64,000 bases of DNA, taken from Muricea muricata (lineage: Eukaryota; Cnidaria; Anthozoa; Malacalcyonacea; Plexauridae). Where the stretch lies: positions 6,071,428 to 6,135,427 of the forward strand of contig OY979717.1 of NCBI GenBank assembly GCA_963855995.1, written 5' to 3'. Of the stretch, positions 53,501 to 62,800 are shown piece by piece (position 1 is the stretch's first letter; the number at the start of each line of letters is the position of its first letter). Position numbers and translations under genes: made by a program. Under the pieces are notes generated by a model. It searched no databases. It was not told the DNA's origin and saw only the letters and a list, made by a program, of their open reading frames with translations.

Positions 53501-53829
53501 CTATGTTCATGAAGAACACATTGGCTCTCAGATTGGCTTCAATATGAATTTATTATATATTAACTTGGCCACTAGCAAACGTTTAGGACGACTGACACAA
53601 GGAGAATGACAAAACTCTATGCTGCAATATTTATATCAATTATGATATATGCACATATTTGCAAATATGTCGTATGTATACCTAAAAATCCAGTTACAAT
53701 TGTCACAGGAACTCTTTGATCTGATTTTCCTGATAACCCTTCCTGAGTATTGTTTAATATATCAATTGGAACCAATTCAGGGCACTCGTCTTCGTCAACA
53801 TTTTCATTCTTTCTGTTTACAAGTTCCAT
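47420..53829 (-). CDS. ZNG1: ZNG1 / CBWD (COBW-type) zinc-chaperone GTPase, exons 1-4 only
   Basis: The coding exons, 5' to 3', are 53829-53682, 50994-50908, 49974-49878 and 47571-47420, with donor/acceptor pairs and phases that fit without a frameshift; they encode 161 residues plus one base. ZNG1 is a cytosolic P-loop GTPase of the G3E family that passes zinc to methionine aminopeptidase 1. Visible motifs are CPELVPI at residues 16-22 (the METAP1 contact in known ZNG1), Walker A GFLGAGKTT at 47-55, NEFGEG at 74-79, the metal site GCLCC at 104-108, and ETTGLADPG at 134-142. Known family members are about 395 residues, so about 60% is missing, including the rest of the GTPase and the C-terminal domain. 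Downstream lie only minisatellites and satellite. The gene may resume beyond the window after a huge intron, or be a truncated copy. Expression is unknown. Confidence 0.88.
47786..47803 (+). repeat. G-run (14 G)
   Basis: An uninterrupted run of 14 G on the plus strand spans 47,790-47,803, inside ZNG1 intron 3 (C-run on the sense strand). It could form G-quadruplex structure and is also a typical site of length error. Confidence 0.85.
48060..48690 (-). pseudogene. CR1-like non-LTR reverse transcriptase fragment, broken
   Basis: On the minus strand, pieces in different frames match the C-terminal (thumb/connection) part of CR1/L2-like LINE reverse transcriptases. They are [15 protein letters not shown], then [12 protein letters not shown], then [20 protein letters not shown] followed by [17 protein letters not shown], then [20 protein letters not shown] and [13 protein letters not shown], then GQRTFDF. 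The order is right for the family. At least three frameshifts and stops separate the pieces, and the polymerase core (YxDD) is absent, so it is a dead remnant. It lies in ZNG1 intron 3 in the sense direction. The exact clade is judged from motif memory only. Confidence 0.75.
49043..49120. repeat. Hairpin-forming inverted repeat in ZNG1 intron 3
   Basis: The arms AACAGTTACTCTAC and GTAGAATAACTGTT enclose an inner perfect 13 bp pair, GTCGTATATGAGC and GCTCATATACGAC, around an 8-base loop. In total each arm is about 34 bases with few mismatches. It may be a foldback element; no target duplication was identified. Confidence 0.7.
49878..49974 (-). CDS. ZNG1: ZNG1 exon 3 (GCLCC metal-binding motif)
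   Basis: The acceptor is TTTAAG and the donor GTAAGA. The exon encodes [19 protein letters not shown] followed by [12 protein letters not shown]. The C-x-C-C motif binds zinc in COBW proteins. This exon is too short for ordinary open-frame searches. Confidence 0.9.
50160..50205. repeat. 20 bp-arm hairpin in ZNG1 intron 2
   Basis: CAAGATACAAAAATTCTGGT and ACCAGAATTTTTGAGTCTTG are reverse complements with two mismatches around a 6-base loop. It directly abuts the larger foldback structure at 50,210-50,373. Confidence 0.75.
50210..50373. repeat. Foldback element with nested inverted repeats in ZNG1 intron 2
   Basis: The terminal arms CAGGCATTCCAGCGC and GCGCTGGGATGCCTG pair with one mismatch. 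Inside are two further hairpins: a 35 bp-arm one (about 50,214-50,289, with TTACGTCATTG on one side and CAATGACGTAA on the other) and a smaller one whose stem is ATTCAGACC with GGTCTGAAT. Such nested pairing is typical of foldback or MITE-like elements. No clear target duplication was seen. Confidence 0.65.
50419..50662. mobile_element. Small TIR element (244 bp), non-autonomous
   Basis: The ends AGGGACCGCAGAGCGG and CCGCTCCGCGGTCCCT are 16 bp terminal inverted repeats with one mismatch. The interior repeats CACCAATAA near both ends and encodes nothing recognisable. It lies in ZNG1 intron 2 next to the foldback element. The superfamily is not assigned, as no convincing target duplication was found; a SINE-like or chance origin is less likely given the GC-rich paired ends. 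Confidence 0.6.
50908..50994 (-). CDS. ZNG1: ZNG1 exon 2 (P-loop and NEFGEG)
   Basis: The acceptor is AATGCAG; the exon encodes [18 protein letters not shown], then [11 protein letters not shown], and ends at GAAG before GTATGT. Its 87 bases run phase 1 to phase 1. It completes the Walker A lysine and threonine begun in exon 1. Confidence 0.9.
50995..53681 (-). other. ZNG1 intron 1, no gene recognised inside
   Basis: This 2.7 kb intron has a GTATAC donor and an AATGCAG acceptor. It is AT-rich unique sequence. Open frames inside (such as 51,217-51,537 and 51,900-52,178) show no recognisable domain and are taken as chance. Confidence 0.6.
53682..53829 (-). CDS. ZNG1: ZNG1 exon 1 (start codon, CPELVPI motif, first half of P-loop)
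   Basis: The start is chosen at 53,829 because it gives an acidic N terminus leading into [10 protein letters not shown], as in known ZNG1, and no upstream methionine in frame gives a better match. The exon ends after TTTTTAG, within the glycine-rich loop, at a GTATAC donor (phase 1). Confidence 0.85.
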
Positions 53830-54001
53830 ATTATATTTCTATAAACTTATCCATGATTTCACTTTTACCATTTTCACAGTTTACTTCTTAACTAAAGCCA
53901 CACGAAGACTGTTAGACCAATATTTCCACAGAATGTTCTGAACTCAGTGAGTGTACTACATTGAACTATAAGTAATCTGGATTCTGGAACGAGAAGTCAT
54001 T

Positions 54002-54022
54002 GGGGGGGGGGGGGGGGGGGGG
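54002..54022 (+). repeat. G-run (21 G)
   Basis: Twenty-one consecutive G lie upstream of the ZNG1 start codon. The run may adopt G-quadruplex structure; its exact length should be treated as uncertain in any assembly. Confidence 0.9.
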
Positions 54023-54484
54023 ATTGAAGCCAGTACGATCAGTTTTTGATTTGAGTTGTAATACGTCAAAAATTGGGTCGTATAACAAATGAAAGCTATT
54101 AAAAAGTTGTATTAGATGCAAAAATTTTGAGACTTCAGCCAAAAGAAAAACAAATTAAACTTTTTAAGGAGAAATTTGCTGTATTTTGCGAAATTGCAGT
54201 TGTTTTCGTATTTTTTAGGCATTTCTTTTTTGTCTAAAGTCTTGAATTTTTTATATTAAATGTAAATTTTTAATAGCTTTAATATAGCGTTAATGATTTC
54301 GTTTCAAAACTCAGAAAAAACTAACTTGGCGGCTGCATTGTATTGAGTACAGAGTTAGCGTTCCAGTTCCAGTGGTTTTGAGAGACCATCGTCTGCAACA
54401 GCCTCAAAAGCAAACATTGATAGACTCCTTCTTTAAATAAATCTTGGTAATAGACGCTTTAGTTTTGACTTTAACCGTATCGCT

Positions 54485-54569
54485 GCGAAACGTAGCGTAT
54501 TTCATTGTTTCGTGAACACTCGGGCAGTTAATGATATGGACTCCACATATCGAATACGCTACGTTTCGC
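54485..54569. repeat. 17 bp perfect inverted repeat upstream of ZNG1
   Basis: GCGAAACGTAGCGTATT (54,485-54,501) and AATACGCTACGTTTCGC (54,553-54,569) pair perfectly across 51 bases. A second pair, CGTGAAC and GTTCACG, is interleaved. The sequence may be a mobile-element end or a protein-binding dyad; neither is shown. Confidence 0.65.
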
Positions 54570-54841
54570 CGTTCACGATTGAAGTGAAATATGGCCTTTA
54601 TAAATGATTATTCTTAGCATTGTTGTGTTTTATTTTGTATTATGAGCTTTCGCAAAAGACTCGAGCGCAAACGTTCCTACGCTTTTTGAACGCTGATTTT
54701 AACTACAAAAGTTTCTGAACGTAGATATTTTAGTAGACTTTTATATATTAATATATACTATTAACGTAGGTAAATAAATAACATACGAAAAATTACCCCC
54801 TGTTGTGATTCTGCGAGACCTCTTTTAGGCGGACACCCCTC

Positions 54842-54883
54842 TTAAGCGGACACCTTGGCGAGGTCCCAATGGTGTCCGCTTAA
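54842..54883. repeat. 13 bp inverted repeat with CGGACACC arms
   Basis: TTAAGCGGACACC (54,842-54,854) and GGTGTCCGCTTAA (54,871-54,883) are perfect reverse complements 16 bases apart, and a third related word (TTTTAGGCGGACACC) precedes them. The flank reads AATAGGGGTTCAACTGTA. I recall similar CGGACACC words in repeat families of marine invertebrates, but the family is not assigned. Confidence 0.6.
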
Positions 54884-56541
54884 TAGGGGTTCAACTGTAT
54901 TACAGTTCAATGGTGCACTAAAGCTGCAGGCTCAAATGGGCTCAAACGAGTGAAGATTTGCATTTTAGGCGCCAAAAGATAATGAAAAAGTGAAAAAGAA
55001 AATTTATGGAAATGGGAACTGACAAACCATTTGTCTCTTTGGTGAAATTGCTGGTAAGGTTTTCAAATACACGGAACATTACCCTAACTGGCAATCGGAT
55101 GTTAAAAATCTAACAATCCATCTGTCATGCCAATGTCATGTTAATACAGATTTAACTCATTACATTATTCATTTCTTTAGAAATTGATTCCTTATACGGT
55201 CCATAAAATATAAATACATAAAAATTTGCATTTGAATGACCAAATGTCGGGCTGCCTTGGCCGCTGCTATTTGGACGTCTTCCTGAACTACTTTGGAAAT
55301 TATTTTCCCTTTCCCATGGGTCTTTATTTAATTAGTTCAATTTGAGACATTGTCAAATCTAGACATGGGTCATTCCACTACCTATACTTATCACTAACAA
55401 CTGGAAGTTGATTATGATGCAACTATTATGAAAGCATTTTTTTAGAGACCTTGACAATTGTAGCCTTTTACTGCTATATGTCCTTTCAAGTACATTATTT
55501 GGGATCCATGTGTGGGTCTACTGTATATGTGTCCAAAAATGTGGGTCTATATTTTTATTATTTTTATGTGGCATTGCCAGCTTGATATGTGAGGGGGCCA
55601 TGCAAATATAATTACTTGATGTGTTCTGCACAATTAATTTCTTTTGGAATCAAATTAATCTTGCAAGAAATTAATTGGGCAGAACACAAATAAACATACT
55701 CAGAGCCTCAAATAATTTTAATATTTGTCCCAGATTTAAACATATGCCATTGATAATATAGCTATTAATCACAGCTCAACTAGAGAACGTTACATATAAG
55801 GTCCTAAAACAAATTTTACTGCCAATTTCATATTTTAAATCATAATAAGTGATTTACAAGTTTTTATTCACTTTAATAAACTGGCTGCCTGGGCTTCCTA
55901 TGAAAATGATAGTATTTAATCATAATTTCTCTAAATCAATTTTATTAATAACATTAGCTACCAAGCTAGCAGACTTGTTTCAATTGACAGTGAACTTGAG
56001 TATTTTTAAGTAGTCCAATAGATCAGAAAATATATTAAATGGTAACAACTGCAAAGGCAAGTGCCTAAAAAAGTTAGAAGACCGGGTTTGATAAAGAGAA
56101 ATAATTTAAAACTATGCTTGTTACAGCAATTCAGAGACTCCAACCTAACTGCAAGAGAGACAGAGACTATTTTTGCATCAATGCAGATACTATACTTTTC
56201 ACCACAAGTAAAGTTATGAATGAATAAACTTGGAAACATGTAAATTTGGACAAATATATTTTAAATATTTTTACAAATACTACAAATTGTATGCCAGCAT
56301 ACAATTCTATGTAGAAATCATAATTTTAAACAAATAAGTCCTATTACATAACTAATAACTATATATAGTCTTGGAATATAATTCAAATAGATTAATATGT
56401 ACTACAATTGGTTTATCTATGAACATATAACACAATTTTATATATGTATAAATAATTATCATAATTAATATAAATGATCTAAATAAAATTTATATATTTT
56501 TGAATTATTTTTTATAGTTTCCATTTACTTGAGAAATTATA

Positions 56542-56894
56542 TCAGTTTTCACCTTTTACGTTTGGTTTCCTTAAAATTGAATGTAGTACTTGACTCATTT
56601 CGTGGGTTGTTGTTGCAGCACCGCATCTGGTACACGAACACTGTTGAATAACTGGGTAATAGTGAAGATAACTTGATCCATCAGAACATATCATGGGTGT
56701 CGATTTTTGTGCCAGGGATGTAGGTTTACAACAATGACATGATGAAAGTATGGTAATATTGGCAATAATGGAGACAGTTGTGTTGGACTTGCATGGTCCA
56801 TAACAGAATGAAGCTGTGGCATTTCTACTGGTGCATCCGTCATGATCTGTGATTACAGTGGTCTTCCTCAATGCCGTACACAGCGAGACTGGAA
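56542..56894 (-). CDS. SCO-spondin-like gene: last exon, C-terminal cystine knot (CTCK) and stop
   Basis: The acceptor ATTTCTAG comes before [13 protein letters not shown]. The knot cysteines are visible as [28 protein letters not shown] and CSCTRCG. CTCK domains mediate disulfide dimerisation at the C terminus of mucins, von Willebrand factor and SCO-spondin. The reading frame ends with a short basic tail and a stop at 56,542. The open frame upstream of 56,894 (to a methionine at 56,976) is intron read-through. Confidence 0.88.
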
Positions 56895-59800
56895 CTAGAA
56901 ATACGAGGGAAAAGGTTACTCCAAGAGTGTGAACTGTTTTTGCTAAGGTTTTGGAAATGCTAATCCGAACTGCCACCAGGTGTGTTTAACCATGGACTAA
57001 TTTAGACAATTTATTGGGCGTCTGCCATTGTGCATAGTCGCTACTTGGGTTTTACAATAAAGCACACAACGTGCATTCATTAAATACACCAGGCCAGATC
57101 TGACGTTTGAATTTAAAAAGATGCAATGGAAACTGACTGAGATGGAGTGTTAGGGGGTCGCAGTTCGTCAACTGTGCATCCCTTAGTGGAAAATCATTCC
57201 AATAAAAGCATCAATCTGTACCTCGTTCAAGAAGGAAACTATACGAAGTAAACTTACCACACTCGGGACAACATTGACCAGACAACTGGCGACGTTCAAA
57301 ACCCTAACACAGGAAATAATTTTCACATTATGGTCGTTAAATCAAATCAGCGTGCATAAATATACTGCATCCACGTAATGTTTTATATTGCTAGGGTGTT
57401 GTAAAATAGGACCTACCAAAGGACATGCCTGAAGACATTGTTTACTGACACACTTTACTTTTCCATCAGATGAGCACGAACAATTCTGACAAGGATCGGG
57501 TTGCCATTGCTCCCCAGCCTAAGTAAAATGTAGACAAGGCAATTAAAATTATAATACTATATTTAACTGCATTTCAAAGATATTTTACAAATCAATACTT
57601 ACTTGATAAGTCAATCCATTGTCCGTGCAAGTGACAGTTTGGGAAAGTGGGACTGCAAGATAATTATGAAAATGCTACGTCTTAAAACATTGAAAAAATG
57701 TCAGTTCAGAAAAGGAGGTGTTTTAACAGCTGGAATACGAAGGAAGAAATCAACCCATCGTTTGCCGATTTATATCGTGTCTTGGGCGTTGAACTTACCA
57801 CACTCGTTGCAGCATTTTCCCGGGATCTGTTGAACTTTGCATCCCTGGAAAAACGTAGAGTGAGTTGAGGTGATAACATGTAGTAAGAGAGGTGAAGGGA
57901 CATGGAGTACGAGGTTGCGGGCGATGATCCAAGACAATTAAGTTGCCAGGTTACCAGTAATTCTCTGTTTTAATCACGTTTTTAAACAAAGACATGTATC
58001 AAGTCAACCCTCACCTGTGGACATACAGTTGGACAAGTTGTGTAAATGCATTTGATATGATTGCTTTCTTCACAAGTGCAATTTTCACAGCGATCATTAG
58101 ACCATATTTCTCCAACCTTGATGTGAAGATAAAATCGTACGATTAGTACTCTATAGATTAGCAATCTATACTATAAAAGGGACGTGTGTAGTACCTTCTT
58201 TAACGTGCCATCATGATAACATCCAGGAGCTTGTGGGAGTATTGGTAGGGTGATAGCTGTGATAGAAAAGGGAATCGGTCATTGTACGGGTGCGTATTGA
58301 GCTTGATGTGGTTTAAAACACAAAATTTTGCAATTGCAGGACAAGCATACTTAGGTTATCCCCGATACAGCAACCTTGAGGTGGGTTGACCAGTTCATAA
58401 CCCTATTGGAGAATACCAATTTTTAGATTGTTTCAGGCTACTTTAACTTTCCAGATTAACTAAATGTCCGTAGGACTAGTGCACATGCAGCACCGCAGAA
58501 GTAAATGTAATTCAGTATTAAATAAACTAAGAGTAACAAACCGTAGGACAAGTTGTAATGTTGCAGGTTTGGTTGCACATTTCTTTACCATCAATACATG
58601 AGCATCTCGTACATTCTCCCTTACTCCAGGTTTCACCACTCTGAAACAGATTGTATGATATATATTTTCACGTTTTGAACCTTAATGACCTAAGTCTTGG
58701 TACTTCAAATTGGTGCACTGCGTTAACAACTTAGAACGTTAACACAGAACGTACTACTTTATTCTGTCAGAGATTGACTTTTCTATTGTCGTGAAATGTA
58801 ATCACTTTTTTCATTGTTTCTTTTCATGAAATGCAAAGTATATTTTTTGTCTGCCATCTTGCCAACGTAAACCATATCTCTTATGTCATAATTTCCGTAC
58901 TGCAGATGTTGCATTTCCGCAGCTCGTTACTGGGCATTTTCTTCGCCATATTACACGAAAATAAGAAACCAAACTAGGGTACAGTTACCCCGCCATTTTG
59001 TTATTAGAAATAATTAATATTTATTAACTTTAACACAAATATTGAACTATACTTTTTACATAAGAGTCAACATTATTTTGCTCGCTAAGGTGAGGGCAAA
59101 ATTACGCCCTAGCTCCAATAACCCCCCTCACCCTCACCAACAAGTTCTTGGTGCAGGTATGGCGAGGAGGTGGGATGAAAAAGTTCGATACTTCTATAGA
59201 TTGTCTCACTTCACTCGTAGCTGACTTAGAGCAACTGAACGAAATTTGTTTGTGGGTGTCTATTATACAACCCCTTGTGTATAACTATGATCTAAATGTC
59301 ACATCAGTACAACTATTTGCCTACAGCCAAAGTTTTATCTTTGAGATGCACCCTTCCTCCGCACCCTTGGCAGAGTTCGTTTCCTTATCATCGCTAAATT
59401 ATAACAAGATGACAGACATAAAACTCGTATTCGCAAGCAGATGTTATATATAGTACCTCAACTTGTTCTCCATCGATAATACAGTAGCACTCGTTTATTG
59501 GAACGCAACTAGCGCCGTCGTCGTATTTTCCATTTGGACATTCACAACCAGGTTTACATTGTGTGGAATGGCATGTTGTATTTTCACAAGTGACTGGGCA
59601 GCTGCATTGTTTGAAGAGCATATCTGGACGACATTCTGCGTAAGAGAATGTTACAGGGTTCAAGGCGTTCAAACAATGCTATCCAGTAACAAGTTGGTTT
59701 ATTATATTAAATCAACTGTTCTTTTCGTTCAAGTTTAGATTATATTTACAGTAAATTTGAGATTTGTACACATTTAACCAACAGAGGACTTACTTTCTTT

Positions 59801-62800
59801 ACAATAGCAACACTGGTCAGGAAGCGTTACGAGTTCTTCATGCTGAAATCAAGAATTTGATGAGCGAACAAGCAATTGTCAATCAGATATGCACCTGGTA
59901 TTAGTACTTACTACAATAGAAGTTTGAACACACTGCTTACCGGTGAGCAACTCTTGTTGCATTTCTTCTGGCAGGAAAATCCATCACTCAAACACATGCA
60001 GACAATACAAACATCTTTGTTGTAATATTCACCAAACTAAAACGTAAATAACACGCAAACATTTAAAGTTAACAGCCTAAACTGATCATTGCAAAGAACT
60101 TTTGTTCAATGCAACCAAAGAGGAATGCATCCACATTATTTTTAGCGCTTCAAATGGCTACGACACAGCGCATATAAACCAATAGTTGAACTCACCTTGT
60201 ATACTTTCCCCTCGTGGTAACATGGGCAGGTAGTGGCATTCAGGCAAAGACCATTATCTAAAACAGTGCCAGATGGACATTGGCAGCCAGGTTTACATTC
60301 AGATGTGCTGCAATTATCAGAACCACGAGCTACATCTTCGCACGTTTGTGGACAAGAACAAGTCACGTTGACACAACCAAAAACAGGAGCTACAATGATA
60401 AATACATGCGATTGTATGTAAGATAACGAAAGTAACGATGTAAACAATGATAAGCCGTAGTTATTTGAAGTTACGTAGTTTCTCATGTAAAATAGGATTT
60501 ACTACACGTCTTTCTCAAAACACACAAAACACTCGTAGATTAAAAAGGAATTACCTTGTGTTGTAACAAAGTGTGTAGGGATTGTCATTAAATTTTGATA
60601 GTGCTATAGTATGTCATACTCAATGTCACGAAGTTAGAAAATTTAATATCCTATTCCAAAACAATCTCATGAATGCACTTTAGAAGAATTCTCATCGATA
60701 CACTATTCAACTAGTGAATAACTGTGAATCAATTTATATTAATTTCATATTTTTTTTTATTGGTGCTCAGTTTAGGAACAAACAATCTCGCCTATTGGTA
60801 CTCGATCATGGGTTAACTGTGTAAACTCACCTTTCGTGGCTTTTGTTGTGACCCCAGCTGTTGAAACTCGGATGGTGGTTGCTGGCTTGGTGGTGGCCGT
60901 AACAGGTTGACAACTACAACATCCAGTTGACGACGTTGCGAGGACTTCACCCTGCAGGTATTAACACAGGTGTTTTTGATGCTCGCACACACACCAACCG
61001 GACGCGATTTGTAACACGACGCGATTTTTAAATTTCAAGAAAAAAAAACATAATCGCCCCTAAAAATTCGCGTCGTGTGTATTGACCTTAACGATGCGAC
61101 TATAGAATTTTATATAAAAAGACTAGTAAATAAATAATTTAGAGATGCGCCGATTAATCGGAAAATATCGGAAAAGTCGATTAATCGGCCAATTTTTAAT
61201 AGATTTGATTATTTTAAACGGAAAAGGACGAGGTTCTTTACTGCTGTAGCAACTAAAATTACTTGAAAATCCAAGAAACAGCGCGTTAAAACTACTTATG
61301 TTTATGAACATGACACCCAGTGAAAGCAGCGTGCACATCTCATCAACACGAATGCCATCCGGAAGTAAATTAAATGGGGCCGTTACAGATGGCGTCAGCC
61401 GTTCCTGTTTCAAATTATGAGCGCGAATATTTACTTGAATATCTTCATAGCAAAAGTACTATAAGCCTTGTTATTTTAATTTAATTGGAATTTTGAAGCC
61501 TGAATAAAAAAAACACAGAGAATTCGCGTGATTGAGAATTCGTGGATTCAGTAATCTGCGCGGATTCAGTAATCAGTTTATGCCGAGTAATCGGCCGATT
61601 ATATGAAATAATCGGCCACCAACTAATCGGCAATGTTAATAAGCTATTTTCGTGATCGGCGCATCTCTAAAATAATTTGAACACAATATGGAACGAGAAC
61701 TTATTTTAGATGTGCATGCATACCGTAGGACAAGCAATAATTGAGCAGAACGTCGTACAGTTCGATGATCCATCGTCAAGACAGCGACATTTATTACATT
61801 TATTTTCCGTCCAAGTGTCACCAACCTACGCAAAACGATCAGAATTTGCGTTAAAACCAATATGTAGCTCGGGGAGGGAACTCACTTGGCAGTAATTTTC
61901 GAAGTTTTCTGTAACTTTGGCGAGCGAACACTCTAATAATCTTAATACTTACTCTGTACGAATCGTTTCCTCTGACACAGACTAGCGGAGTTGAGGCAAC
62001 CGGGGTAGAGGTGAAACGTGTAACTGGTTGTGCTGTGGTGGAAATGCTAGGCACACTTGAAGCAATTGTTGTTGGTAATATTGTAGGACAGTTCTCCTCA
62101 TCTTCTCCTTGTGGACATTCTTCAGTTCCATCGCAGATGTAACTAATAGAGATACATTTATCACTTCTTGGACAGCGCCATTGTGTGGTGTTGGTACAAG
62201 TGCAGTTAGTTTCATCCATACTGTTGTTGCAGTCTTTGAAATAATCACAGATTCTTGTCTTTGAAATGCACGTGCCATCTGAGCATAAGAACTCACAGGT
62301 CGGTGGTTGAGTTGTAGTTGGACAGTTGTTACGATCTTCATCCTCACCTCCAGGGCAATCGTTTTCGCCATCACAAAGGAATCTGGCAACAAAATCATTC
62401 CGAATGAATTTGGAGTCATGCTTGTAGTAAACGGTATAAAAATAACAAGGACATCGATGTTATTCGTAATTAAACTCTCAATTCATGATAAAACCTCAAA
62501 TGCATACAGATTCCGTCCAGATTCATATCAATTGTTTTTCTCTGAAGTAGTTTCTCTATATTGCTAAGTATAGTTTACCTTACTGGTATACATTGACTGG
62601 TGTTGCACATGAATTGGGTGGATGCACATGTTGGTTTCACACATCCGGGCTTCTCGTCGGACGCATCACCACAATCATCATCTCCATCACACACGCGATC
62701 AATGCCAATACATTTGCTGTTGTTGCACGTGAAATGGTTGTCAGAGCACGTGACAGGTGGACATCCTATTTCATCTGAATCATCTCCACAGTCATTGCTT

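Larger units (their letters stand above)
53830..56541. other. Intergenic region between ZNG1 and the SCO-spondin-like gene
   Basis: Both neighbours are read leftwards, so this holds the 3' flank of one and the promoter side of the other. It contains a 21-G run (54,002-54,022) about 170 bases upstream of the ZNG1 start codon, two inverted repeats (54,485-54,569 and 54,842-54,883), and otherwise AT-rich unique sequence. No TATA box or polyadenylation signal is assigned with confidence. Confidence 0.6.
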
